Source: Helicobacteraceae bacterium (GTDB taxonomy: Bacteria > Campylobacterota > Campylobacteria > Campylobacterales > Sulfurimonadaceae). Taken from it: a DNA stretch of 33,386 bases. The notes under the pieces are model-generated. The model was not told the DNA's origin and made no database searches. It worked only from the letters and a program-made list of their open reading frames with translations. This document shows positions 8,653-16,297 of this stretch, one piece after another (the first letter of the stretch is position 1; each line of letters starts with the position of its first letter). The DNA is taken from contig WFNF01000032.1 in the NCBI GenBank assembly GCA_015488775.1, positions 1 to 33,386 of the forward strand, read 5' to 3'. A program made the position numbers and the translations under genes.

Positions 8653-10011
8653 ATAGAAATACTATTAGTACCACTATTAGCCATAATTAGCGCTATATTA
8701 ACTAAAAAAGTTATACCATCTCTTTTGATTGGTATAATTTTTGGTCTACTCCTTTTAAATGATTTCAATATCTACAATACAATTTATTCATTTTTACAAA
8801 ATTCATTTTTACTTTTACAAAAAAGTTGGATTTTATACACTATGGGTTATGTTTTACTTATAGGTTCACTTGTTTCTTTAATAAACTTTAGTGGAGGGGT
8901 CAATGGTTTTATATATCTGATTAATACACAAAAACAACTTGTGAACTCTAAAAGAGATTCTTTACTTTTAGCATATATTTTGGGCTTAGTTATTTTTATA
9001 GAAAGTTCTATAACATCTCTAATAGCTGGAAATGTAGCAAGACCACTTAGCGATAAATATAAGGCATCAAGAGCATCCTTAGCTTATGTATGTGATTCTA
9101 CATCCGCACCAGTATGTTCAATCATCATGTTTAATGCTTGGGGTGCATTGATGTTAGGACTCATAAGCACACAAATCTCTTACCATAACTTACAAGATTC
9201 TGCCATTGAGATACTACTTCAAAGTATTATGTTTAATTTTTATGCATTTATATCTCTTATAGTTGTATTTGTGTATATATGGTTTGGTCTTGATATTGGT
9301 CCTATGAAAAATGCCAAAATTTTAAATGACACAGAAAATATATCATTTAAAAAATCAAAACCATCATATATGGTTTTTCCTATAGTATTAAGTGTCGTGC
9401 TAATGTTCGTATTTTTATATATAAGTGGTGATGGAAATATCTTTAAAGGAAGTGGCTCATTTTCTTTATTTTATTCTTTGTTGTCTAGTGTAATTATAAG
9501 TATTTTTTATTATAAAATTGATGCTAAGATATCTTTAAAAAGTTCACTATTAAATTCAGTTAAATCTATGAAAAATATGCTTAATTTAGCAATTTTACTT
9601 TTTTTAGCAATTTATCTAGGAGATATTAGCTCAAAATTGCATATTGCAACATATCTTGCTTCAATATCACAAAACATACTTAACCCAATATTTTTACCAG
9701 CCATTCTATTTTTATTAAGTGCAATAATTGCTTTTTCAACTGGAACAAGTTTTGGTACTTTTAGTATTATGACACCCATAGCTTTTTCTTTAGCTATAAG
9801 TTTTGATATGAGTATAGCCCTATGTGTAGGGGCTATAATATCTGGAGGTGTTTTTGGAGATCATAGCTCACCAATCTCTGACACAACCATTATAAGCTCT
9901 ATCGCAGCTAAATGTGAGTTAATTGAACATATCAAAACACAACTACCATACGCTCTAATAGCTGCTTTTTTAAGTTTAATTTTGTTTATATTGTTTGCAA
10001 ATATAATATAA
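8653..10011 (+). CDS. NhaC-family Na+/H+ antiporter-like membrane protein
   Basis: This is a 10-12 helix inner-membrane transporter, about 452 residues with the extension used here. The diagnostic block GDHSSPISDTTIISS near the C-terminus matches the NhaC family (PF03553), as does the FIESSITSLIAGNVARPLSDKY segment and the CDSTSAPVCSII block. The first canonical start is TTG at 8725, but in-frame sequence from about 8650 encodes VIEILLVPLLAIISAILTKK, a typical first helix of this family. No ATG/GTG/TTG exists there: the frame is open only after a stop at 8626. AAGG at 8641-8644 could serve GTC 8650 or ATA 8653. An ATG at 8648 is one base out of frame. Substrate could be Na+/H+ or organic ions, as family specificity varies. 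Confidence 0.8.
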   Translation: MEILLVPLLAIISAILTKKVIPSLLIGIIFGLLLLNDFNIYNTIYSFLQNSFLLLQKSWILYTMGYVLLIGSLVSLINFSGGVNGFIYLINTQKQLVNSKRDSLLLAYILGLVIFIESSITSLIAGNVARPLSDKYKASRASLAYVCDSTSAPVCSIIMFNAWGALMLGLISTQISYHNLQDSAIEILLQSIMFNFYAFISLIVVFVYIWFGLDIGPMKNAKILNDTENISFKKSKPSYMVFPIVLSVVLMFVFLYISGDGNIFKGSGSFSLFYSLLSSVIISIFYYKIDAKISLKSSLLNSVKSMKNMLNLAILLFLAIYLGDISSKLHIATYLASISQNILNPIFLPAILFLLSAIIAFSTGTSFGTFSIMTPIAFSLAISFDMSIALCVGAIISGGVFGDHSSPISDTTIISSIAAKCELIEHIKTQLPYALIAAFLSLILFILFANII

Positions 10012-10082
10012 ATATATAGTTTAAGCTAATTCAAACTAAATGAAGACTAAAATTTCGTATTATTTTATAAAAAAGTGAAGAT

Positions 10083-11669
10083 ATGATTATTAGTGAGATA
10101 GAAAGTTTAGGCATAAATGATATCAAAAAGATAAACCATAACCTCAGTTATGATGAATTATTTAAGCGTGAACTAGATGATAAAGAGTGTGAACTAACTT
10201 CTAGTGGTTCTACAACAGTTGATACAGGTATCTTTACAGGGCGTTCACCTAAAGATAAATATTTTGTTGATCAAGAACCTTCAAACAAAAACATAGCTTG
10301 GGGTGATATAAACCATAAAGTTTCAAATGAAGTTTTTGAGGAGTTATATAAAGTCACCACAGAACAGCTAAGTGATAAAGAGCTTTATATTACTGATGTT
10401 TTTACAGGATCTAGTGAAAACTCTAAAAGATCAATAAGATTTGTTACTGAACTTGCATGGCAATCGCACTTTGTAAAAAATATGTTTATAAGACCAAAAG
10501 ATAATGAACTTGATGGTTTCAAAGCAGATTTTACAGTTTTGAATGCTTGTAAAACTTCAAATAAAAAATTTGAAGAGATGGGTCTTAATTCTGATGTTTT
10601 TGTTATTTTCAATATTGAAAAGAACATAGCAATCATTGGTGGAACTTATTATGGTGGTGAGTTAAAAAAAGGTATTTTTTCAATGATGAATTACTGGTTA
10701 CCACTAGAGGGTAAGCTATCTATGCATTGTAGTGCTAATGTTGGCAAAAACAATGATACTGCTCTTTTCTTTGGTTTAAGTGGAACTGGTAAAACTACAC
10801 TTTCAACTGATCCTGAGCGTAGACTTATAGGTGATGACGAGCATGGTTGGGATGATGATGGTGTTTTCAATTTTGAGGGTGGATGTTACGCAAAGGTTAT
10901 TGATTTAGATCCTTCAAGTGAGCCAGAAATTTTTGGTGCTATCAAAAAAGATGCATTACTAGAAAATGTTGTTATAGATGAAAAAGGTATTGTAGATTAT
11001 AAAAACAATACAAAAACTGAGAACACTCGTGTTTCTTACCCAATAGAACATATTGTAAATCATGAAGAAACTCTTCAAGCAGGACATCCACAAAACATTA
11101 TATTTTTAACTGCTGATGCTTTTGGTGTTCTACCTCCTGTTTCAAAACTTTCTAAAGAGCAAGCAATGTACTACTTTTTAAGTGGATATACTGCAAAAGT
11201 TGCTGGAACTGAACGTGGTATCACTGAACCAGTAGCAGCTTTTTCTGCATGTTTTGGCGAGGCATTTTTACCATTACATCCAACAGTTTATGCAAAGCTA
11301 CTTGGTGAAAAAATGGATAAACATAATGTAAATGTTTTCCTTGTAAACACTGGATGGACAGGTGGAGCTTACGGTGTTGGTAAGCGTATGAGCATTAAAG
11401 ATACTAGAGCGTGTATAAATGGTATCTTAGATGGTTCTATTGCTAAGAGTGAGTTTGATCAGACAAAAACTTTTAGACTTCAAGTTCCACAAACACTTAA
11501 CGGTGTTGAGACAACTGTACTTAACCCTAGGAATGCTTGGGAAGATAAAGAAGAGTTTGATAAAACTAGAGATAAGCTAGCACAAATGTTTATAGATAAT
11601 TTCAAAAAATATTTAATAGAAGCTTCAGATTTCGACTTCAGCGAAGCTGGACCAAAAATAGGCTCGTAG
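10083..11669 (+). CDS. pckA: Phosphoenolpyruvate carboxykinase (ATP)
   Basis: PckA converts oxaloacetate and ATP to phosphoenolpyruvate, CO2 and ADP, the entry step of gluconeogenesis. In an autotroph using the reductive TCA cycle it may link cycle intermediates with sugar synthesis. The 528-residue length is normal. Visible signatures are TGRSPKDKY (about residues 53-61), the kinase-1a P-loop GLSGTGKTT at 231-239, the metal/nucleotide site GDDEHGWDD directly after it, and the C-terminal RMSIKDTRA block. ATG start at 10083. It has its own upstream A/T-rich region and is followed by a hairpin terminator. Confidence 0.97.
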   Translation: MIISEIESLGINDIKKINHNLSYDELFKRELDDKECELTSSGSTTVDTGIFTGRSPKDKYFVDQEPSNKNIAWGDINHKVSNEVFEELYKVTTEQLSDKELYITDVFTGSSENSKRSIRFVTELAWQSHFVKNMFIRPKDNELDGFKADFTVLNACKTSNKKFEEMGLNSDVFVIFNIEKNIAIIGGTYYGGELKKGIFSMMNYWLPLEGKLSMHCSANVGKNNDTALFFGLSGTGKTTLSTDPERRLIGDDEHGWDDDGVFNFEGGCYAKVIDLDPSSEPEIFGAIKKDALLENVVIDEKGIVDYKNNTKTENTRVSYPIEHIVNHEETLQAGHPQNIIFLTADAFGVLPPVSKLSKEQAMYYFLSGYTAKVAGTERGITEPVAAFSACFGEAFLPLHPTVYAKLLGEKMDKHNVNVFLVNTGWTGGAYGVGKRMSIKDTRACINGILDGSIAKSEFDQTKTFRLQVPQTLNGVETTVLNPRNAWEDKEEFDKTRDKLAQMFIDNFKKYLIEASDFDFSEAGPKIGS

Positions 11670-11674
11670 CCTTC

Positions 11675-11699
11675 AAAGTGAGGTTCTAGCCCTCATTTT
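11675..11699 (+). terminator. Terminator hairpin after pckA
   Basis: The stem 11675-11683 with 11691-11699 (9 bp with one G-U pair, 7-base loop) is followed by GTTTTAT. It starts 6 bp after the pckA stop. Confidence 0.7.
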
Positions 11700-11714
11700 G
11701 TTTTATCTACTCTG

Positions 11715-11740
11715 CTAGGCGGGACTGAAGTCCCACTTTC
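11715..11740. repeat. REP-like GC-rich palindrome
   Basis: GGGAC-TGAA-GTCCC (11721-11734) is a perfect 5-bp stem with a 4-base loop, unusually GC-rich for this genome, preceded by CTAGGC. Its reverse complement resembles the short palindromes spread by REP-associated tyrosine transposases. Only one copy is in the window, so the assignment is tentative; it could also be a second terminator. Confidence 0.35.
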
Positions 11741-12007
11741 AAAACATACAAAAAAATCACAAATAGTTTAACAAACATTATCTAGCTCTAACGTTTCACA
11801 ATGTCTAATTCTCAAGCTTAAAAATTAATATAGACATAGTTATAGTAAATAAACTAAAGTGAACATTTGAAACGAGAGTAAAAATAACAGATAAATGTGG
11901 AAGCAAAACCTGAGCCTTATTTTAGTAATATTTTAGATATAACTATCTATTTATATATTTATAAAATTAAGATATTTAAAAAAGTAATTGAGGTTTGTAA
12001 AAGAGGA
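11741..12007. other. Gene-free spacer between pckA and the cold-shock gene
   Basis: No credible reading frame is present. The stretch holds an imperfect long-range inverted repeat: 11786-11804 (CTCTAACGTTTCACAATGT) pairs with 11863-11878 (ACATTTGAAACGAGAG), and inside it ATGTCT (11801) faces AGACAT (11832). This could be a structured RNA, or the ends of a decayed small mobile element. I see nothing else. Confidence 0.4.
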
Positions 12008-12030
12008 TAAACAAGCAAAAAGCTTGTTTA
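12008..12030 (-). terminator. Terminator of the cold-shock gene
   Basis: A 9-bp perfect stem (12022-12030 with 12008-12016, loop of five) lies 12 bp beyond the cold-shock stop on the minus strand and is followed by TCCTCTTTT. Confidence 0.75.
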
Positions 12031-12041
12031 AGAGTTTGCAA

Positions 12042-12260
12042 TTAAACGCAAGAAACGTTTTCTGCTTGAGGACCTTTTTGTCCTTCACCGATTTCAAAAG
12101 TAACTTTTTGACCATCAGCTAGTGTTACACGACCTGGTTGGTCATTGTTTACTTGACGAAAGTGTACGAACACATCATCTCCGCCATTGTCTTGTTGGAT
12201 AAATCCATAACCTTTTTCATCATTGAACCATTTAACAGTTCCGTTTACAGTGTTTGCCAT
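12042..12260 (-). CDS. Cold-shock domain protein (CspA family)
   Basis: The 72-residue protein is a single OB-fold cold-shock domain that binds single-stranded RNA/DNA and melts mRNA structure at low temperature. RNP1 KGYGFI is at residues 16-21 and RNP2 VFVHF at 30-34, with the usual KWFN before RNP1 and a typical GPQAENV end. AAGGT lies about 8 bases upstream of the ATG. Base use is less A/T-rich than its neighbours, as expected for a highly expressed gene. It has its own promoter about 110 bp upstream and a long leader with a strong hairpin. Confidence 0.97.
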   Translation of the reverse strand: MANTVNGTVKWFNDEKGYGFIQQDNGGDDVFVHFRQVNNDQPGRVTLADGQKVTFEIGEGQKGPQAENVSCV

Positions 12261-12362
12261 AATAATACCTTTTTGGGAAAATTCACTCTAACCCAAACAA
12301 AATTTGTGTCTAAAGCGGAATCAAAATTTTGGAGTCTAACATTAAACACAAATTTTTTCTTC
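12261..12362 (-). promoter_or_regulatory. Structured 5' leader of the cold-shock gene
   Basis: The inferred transcript leader is about 100 nt. It contains an 11-bp perfect stem (12346-12356 with 12299-12309) closing a 36-base loop that itself contains the self-complementary CAAAATTTTG. The ribosome site lies 3' of the stem. Long structured leaders are typical of cold-induced csp mRNAs, so a temperature-sensing role is plausible, but this is inference. Confidence 0.5.
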
Positions 12363-12368
12363 GAGAAC

Positions 12369-12374
12369 ATTATA
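12369..12374 (-). promoter_or_regulatory. -10 element of the cold-shock promoter
   Basis: On the minus strand TGCTATAAT is an extended -10, with the TATAAT at 12374-12369. It lies immediately beyond the stop of the lipoprotein gene, so the promoter is squeezed against that gene's 3' end. Confidence 0.65.
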
Positions 12375-12384
12375 GCAGAATTTT

Positions 12385-13029
12385 CTACAATTTCTGCACA
12401 ATAAACTTAAATTTGTAGACTTTTGTGTTAATTTGAAACTTTATGCGAATTGGTGTGTTGTTTTTATACCTAGACATCATTGGTAAATCAAATCTAATGT
12501 GTACTAAACTACTAGATTTACTAAAAATAGTTACCTTTGGAGCTTCAACTTTTAATTTACTATCTTTTTTATAATTTTTTAATTCGTTAAATAAAAGATT
12601 ATCTATAACATCCATAGAATCTAAAGTGATATTATTTTTATCAGAAGAAGAAAAACAACCATAAGATTTCATCTTTGGTGAGATTGATTTTAAATCATCA
12701 TCTCTAACAAATATCTCTTTAAAATCAAAACTTTTTTTCAAAATCTCTTTACGAGTTTTAATCTCTATATCATCTAAATTTAGAGTAAAGTTATGATCAC
12801 TAGCGTTTTTTATAGCTAAGGCAACATCCACAAAACTACTTGTTGGATTAGATAAAACAATAATTCCAACTTTATTTTTGTTTTTAGATACAAGATACCT
12901 AGCGCCATCAAAAACAATAACTTTTTGCTTTGATGCCTCAATTGGATAAATTACATTATATTGTTTTGCATCACTACAAGAACTAAATATTAATGAAATT
13001 ATAAAAGTGTATATAAAATATTGTTTCAT
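12385..13029 (-). CDS. Putative lipoprotein of unknown function
   Basis: The start is set at the ATG at 13029, giving MKQYFIYTFIISLIFSSCSD: a signal peptide with a lipobox (FSSC) for lipidation at Cys18. An upstream in-frame start at 13077 would bury the signal peptide inside the end of der and is rejected. The 214-residue product has a mature part with an early GARYLVSKNKNKVGIIVLSNP segment and a C-terminal half with beta-strand-like stretches; I do not recognise the family. It begins one base after the der stop codon, so it is probably co-transcribed with and translationally linked to der. Confidence 0.75.
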   Translation of the reverse strand: MKQYFIYTFIISLIFSSCSDAKQYNVIYPIEASKQKVIVFDGARYLVSKNKNKVGIIVLSNPTSSFVDVALAIKNASDHNFTLNLDDIEIKTRKEILKKSFDFKEIFVRDDDLKSISPKMKSYGCFSSSDKNNITLDSMDVIDNLLFNELKNYKKDSKLKVEAPKVTIFSKSSSLVHIRFDLPMMSRYKNNTPIRIKFQINTKVYKFKFIVQKL

Positions 13030-13030
13030 A

Positions 13031-14479
13031 TTAAAATTTTTCTTTACGACCTCTAACTTTAAATAGTAATGGCACACCTGTAAAATTAAAAGCTTCCCTT
13101 ACTTGATTTGTTAAGTAGCGTCTATAAGTAAAGTGTAGCCCTTTTGGCTTGTTCATCATAAGAGCAATGCGAGGTGGACGTGTTTCATACTGAGTTGCGT
13201 AATAGATACGAATAAACGCTCCATTCATAGATGGAAGTGAATGTTTTCTTTGTGCAAAAGATATAACTTCATTTAGTTTAGATGTTGGAATACGCTGAGT
13301 AAAGTTTTCATTAATCTCAATTATTAAATCAAGTAGTTTATTTACACGCAGTTTTGTTTGAGCTGAAATGGTGATAATAGGAGCATAATGTAAAAACCTA
13401 AATCTATCTCTAACATCTTGAACTCTTTTATCATACTCTTGTGCATCAGATATATCCCACTTGTTTAGAACTATTACACACCCTAGTCTATTTTGATCAA
13501 TAAGCCCAGCAATTTTTTCATCTAAATCAAGAAATGGATCACTAGCATCTAAAATAAGAAGTGCTATATCTGCATCATCAAGCATCTTTTGAGTACGCAT
13601 CAAAGCAAACTTTTCAATACCTAAAATTTTACCACGTCTTCTAATACCAGCAGTATCTACAAAAGTGATGTTTTTGTTTTTATACTCTATAGTTTCATCA
13701 ATAGGATCAATAGTTGTACCAGCAACACTACTTACAACAGAGCGTTCCTCATTTAAAAGAGCATTTAAAAGTGAACTTTTACCAACATTAACACGACCAA
13801 TAATTGCAACTTTAAAGTTATCTAAAGTAGTTTCATCAAACTCTTTTATTATGTCATTTTCTTCATAATATATAGAATTATCTTCTTTTTCTTCATCACC
13901 AAAGTACTCTTCATCACTAATATAATCTTCATCATCTTCTAAGTTCTCATCTAAAAGTGCAGGCTCAATTATAGTATCCTCTTCCAAAATAGGTTCAGGA
14001 AGATGTGAAGCAACCCATTCGAGAAGTTTGTTTATAGAACGGTTATGAGCAACAGAGATGCCAAAAACATTGTCTGTTCCAAACTCATAGTATTCCCAAA
14101 TTTTTTCATTCATTTTATCATTGTCAATTTTATTAACAACTAAAGCAACTTGTTTACCAAGCTTCTCCAACTCATAAAAAAACTTTTTATCATCCTCTTC
14201 TGGAAGTGACTTACCATCAACCATATAGAGTATAATATCTGCAGAATAAGCAGCTTTAAGTGACATCTCTTTAATTTTATCAAAAAGTTCACATCCTTGA
14301 TCAAGTCCACCTGTATCTAAAACTTGAACATCACGCCCAAGTATCTTAGTAGAGCGTTTTTTAATATCTCTAGTAGTACCAGCTTGTTCACTAGTAATAG
14401 CATCACGCTCTTTTAAAATACGATTAAAAAAAGAACTTTTACCAACATTTGGTTTACCAATAATGGCCAATTTTTTCAT
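13031..14479 (-). CDS. der: Ribosome biogenesis GTPase Der (EngA)
   Basis: Der is an essential GTPase with two tandem G domains that acts in assembly of the 50S ribosomal subunit. The first G domain has GKPNVGKS (residues 8-15), DTGG (55-58) and NKID (116-119); the second has GRVNVGKS (228-235), DTAG (275-278) and NKWD (339-342). A very acidic linker (about residues 165-215) joins them, followed by the C-terminal KH-like domain ending in a basic GRKEKF. Length 482 is within the family range. The promoter is about 30 bp upstream of the ATG. Confidence 0.97.
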   Translation of the reverse strand: MKKLAIIGKPNVGKSSFFNRILKERDAITSEQAGTTRDIKKRSTKILGRDVQVLDTGGLDQGCELFDKIKEMSLKAAYSADIILYMVDGKSLPEEDDKKFFYELEKLGKQVALVVNKIDNDKMNEKIWEYYEFGTDNVFGISVAHNRSINKLLEWVASHLPEPILEEDTIIEPALLDENLEDDEDYISDEEYFGDEEKEDNSIYYEENDIIKEFDETTLDNFKVAIIGRVNVGKSSLLNALLNEERSVVSSVAGTTIDPIDETIEYKNKNITFVDTAGIRRRGKILGIEKFALMRTQKMLDDADIALLILDASDPFLDLDEKIAGLIDQNRLGCVIVLNKWDISDAQEYDKRVQDVRDRFRFLHYAPIITISAQTKLRVNKLLDLIIEINENFTQRIPTSKLNEVISFAQRKHSLPSMNGAFIRIYYATQYETRPPRIALMMNKPKGLHFTYRRYLTNQVREAFNFTGVPLLFKVRGRKEKF

Positions 14480-14507
14480 ATAAAATCTTTATGTAATTAT
14501 TGAGCGT

Positions 14508-14513
14508 ATTATA
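14508..14513 (-). promoter_or_regulatory. -10 element of the der promoter
   Basis: TATAAT on the minus strand (14513-14508), 29 bp before the der ATG, in a GCTATAATACG context. Confidence 0.55.
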
Positions 14514-14550
14514 GCGTAAATAAAAACATGCCTTGTCAAGATACTTTTTA

Positions 14551-14591
14551 AGTAAAATTAAATAGGTCATTTTGTCTGATTTAATTTTACT
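14551..14591. repeat. 13-bp perfect inverted repeat
   Basis: 14551-14563 and 14579-14591 are exact reverse complements around a 15-base loop. It lies upstream of the der promoter in DNA without a credible gene. It is not followed by a T-run on either side, so a terminator role is uncertain. Confidence 0.5.
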
Positions 14592-14910
14592 ATTGTCCTA
14601 GCATAAACGATTGGACTATATTTAGTTCAAATCATTACTGATTATATTATATTGCGTCTCTATACTGAAATTTAGGTTTTTTGATAATAAAGAAAAGACC
14701 AAAGACAGTTGGTAATGCGTATAAATCTTTATATATATCTATATTTATGGTTTTTGGGATTTTTTCTATCATTGTATATACTAAAATATAAATGTATGGG
14801 GTATTACAATAAAAGTATCTATTTATAGCTTTACTTATTCCTACATTTGCGTGTTGACAAATTTGAAAATATAACATGCTAATGATACAAAGAGTATCTA
14901 ATTGTAATAT
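14592..14910. other. Gene-poor A/T-rich stretch with one doubtful small ORF
   Basis: The only reading frame of note is a minus-strand 76-codon frame at 14647-14877. It has no good ribosome site, is rich in Tyr and Ile as expected of random A/T-rich DNA, and resembles nothing I know. Its C-terminal hydrophobic segment could be a remnant of a membrane protein. I treat the stretch as intergenic. Confidence 0.3.
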
Positions 14911-14938
14911 GCATCACCACGAGAACGTGGGGACGATG
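14911..14938. repeat. Single GC-rich hairpin, CRISPR-repeat-like in form
   Basis: CCACG-AGAA-CGTGG (14917-14930) is a perfect 5-bp stem with a 4-base loop, flanked by CATC (14912-14915) and GATG (14935-14938), which can extend the stem across an asymmetric bulge. Its GC content is far above its surroundings. It looks like the palindrome of a type I CRISPR repeat, but occurs once only and no cas gene is present. It could be the transcript end of the small gene at 14963. Confidence 0.3.
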
Positions 14939-14962
14939 TAGGTCAAACTATCTATTATTGAT

Positions 14963-15301
14963 TTATTTAGGCTCTTTCAAAAAAGCTAAAGTTAAAGTAT
15001 CTTTTCCATCTATTACTTTTTTACTTATAGTAAGTAAAACACTATAAAATAAAAAGAACTCACCCTTGTAGTTTATACCAGATATAAAAGTGTAGTCACC
15101 AAAAGCAAATCTTTTAAGACCCTTTGCTTCAACCTTTTGACTTGGGTTGTCTATAGTAAAACAAACCTCATTTGGAAAGTCACTCTCTCTATTTTCATCT
15201 TTGTTTAGATGTACTTTTCCAAATTCAGATGTAACTTGTACTGCTAGTTTATTATCTAGTTCATGTGCGTTTATCTCGTAAGCACCAAAAGATATTTTCA
15301 T
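14963..15301 (-). CDS. Small protein of unknown function
   Basis: The 112-residue protein has no signal peptide and no membrane segment. It alternates short hydrophobic and charged segments (MKISFGAYEINAHELDNKLA; CFTIDNPSQKVEAKG; GEFFLFYSVLLTISKKV), suggesting a small beta-rich cytosolic domain. I do not recognise it. The ATG at 15301 has AAAGGT seven bases upstream, which makes translation credible. It stands alone between gene-poor stretches. Confidence 0.6.
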   Translation of the reverse strand: MKISFGAYEINAHELDNKLAVQVTSEFGKVHLNKDENRESDFPNEVCFTIDNPSQKVEAKGLKRFAFGDYTFISGINYKGEFFLFYSVLLTISKKVIDGKDTLTLAFLKEPK

Positions 15302-15359
15302 TGTTAACCTTTAAATAATTTTGTTAAAGAGATAATGCCATAAATATACTAAATGAAGT

Positions 15360-15520
15360 TTAAACATCAGGAAAATTTAACCTTAAAGTATCTGAATTTG
15401 TGTTATTTTTCAAAGCTTCAACAACTTATTATATGTAGTTGTAAGATTTAAGTCTAAGTTGTACTCTTCAAATTTTGGATTTAACTTAAATTTATAGCAA
15501 TATTTACCTGCTATAATCAT
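15360..15520 (-). pseudogene. Small frameshifted gene coupled to the DUF2461 gene
   Basis: An ATG at 15520-15518 overlaps the TGA of the upstream DUF2461 gene in ATGA, the usual mark of translational coupling. The frame reads MIIAGKYCYKFKLNPKFEEY and continues for 36 codons to a TGA at 15412-15410. Just before that stop a second frame opens and gives VVEALKNNTNSDTLRLNFPDV, ending with TAA at 15362-15360. The two pieces join naturally with a single-base shift near 15420, giving a product of about 53 residues. This suggests a recently broken gene, a sequencing indel, or a short real 36-residue protein. No family recognised. Confidence 0.4.
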
Positions 15521-16215
15521 TTATCATACATAACACCCTTACTCATCTCATAAACCCATTGTTGAAGTGGTAACATCTTTTCAAACTCATCAAAAGCAAG
15601 GTTTATAAACTCTGAGCCATAAAGTTTTTCTATTGGGTAAGATTTTATAGCAAAAGCGGCATCTTTTAAAGCTAGGTGTCCATAAACACTTTGTTTATTA
15701 AAACCTTTTGGGTATCTTTTATAAGATGCTGGTGCTATTTCAAAACCTTTTTTCTTTAGTTCTATATATATCTGATCAAGAGATGATGCATTTTTTTCAT
15801 CTTTGATGTATTCTCTGTATGCTCTTAAGGTCTCTTTATCAAACCATCTAATCCCAACTGCAATAAAAAGCTCGTAAGCATTAAACTGTATATAAAAAGA
15901 TGATGACTTTAATCTTTTGTTATCACCTTGCCATATAACTAAGCCAACCTCCTCTTTTAAAGGGGTTTTATTTTTTGAAAACCTTGTATCTCTAAAAAAT
16001 CTAAACAAAGATCCATTGACTTTTGGTATAGCATTTAATCTACTGGGAGCAAGTGCCATAAGATGCTCACCCATCTCATTTACATACTCTATGCTTGGGT
16101 TTTTTATATATCTTTCAAACTCATCTCTGTGAGCTTCAAAGTACTCTTTATTATTATTTTTAGCTATATTTTTTAGAAACTTAACTGCATTTTGATCAAA
16201 ACCTATATAATCCAT
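15517..16215 (-). CDS. DUF2461 family protein
   Basis: The 232-residue protein matches the DUF2461 (TIGR02453) pattern: an N-terminal FLKNIAKNNNKEYFEAHRDEF block (about residues 14-34), the central LFRFFRDTRFSKNKTPLKEEVG block (about 70-91) and the FYIQFNAYELFIAVGIRWF block (about 107-125). The family has no well-established biochemical function that I know of. Start ATG at 16215. No membrane segment, so cytosolic. Its stop overlaps the start of the small broken gene downstream. Confidence 0.85.
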   Translation of the reverse strand: MDYIGFDQNAVKFLKNIAKNNNKEYFEAHRDEFERYIKNPSIEYVNEMGEHLMALAPSRLNAIPKVNGSLFRFFRDTRFSKNKTPLKEEVGLVIWQGDNKRLKSSSFYIQFNAYELFIAVGIRWFDKETLRAYREYIKDEKNASSLDQIYIELKKKGFEIAPASYKRYPKGFNKQSVYGHLALKDAAFAIKSYPIEKLYGSEFINLAFDEFEKMLPLQQWVYEMSKGVMYDK

Positions 16216-16224
16216 ATTAAACCT

Positions 16225-16241
16225 ATTTATGTAACATTTAT
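16225..16241. promoter_or_regulatory. Possible partial operator upstream of the OmpR-family regulator
   Basis: ATTTATGTAACATTTAT matches 12 of 17 positions of the ATTTATAAACTGTTTAT element found before the spondin genes, with the outer half-sites intact. It lies about 60 bp upstream of the regulator's ATG, in a position for autoregulation. In A/T-rich DNA this could be chance. Confidence 0.25.
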
Positions 16242-16297
16242 ATAAGAATTATACAATAGACTTCTTGTGTAACCTAATTCAATAAAAAGAGTTTTCA

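Noticed and set aside
13030-13077. Upstream start of the lipoprotein gene inside der
   Set aside because: It would place 16 residues before a clear lipoprotein signal peptide.
13865-13985. Acidic linker in Der as an unusual insertion
   Set aside because: Acidic linkers between the two G domains are common in the Der family.
14647-14877. Minus-strand 76-codon reading frame
   Set aside because: No ribosome site, composition like random A/T-rich DNA and no recognisable domain; kept only as part of the gene-poor stretch.
14911-14938. CRISPR array
   Set aside because: Only one copy of the hairpin, no spacers and no cas genes.
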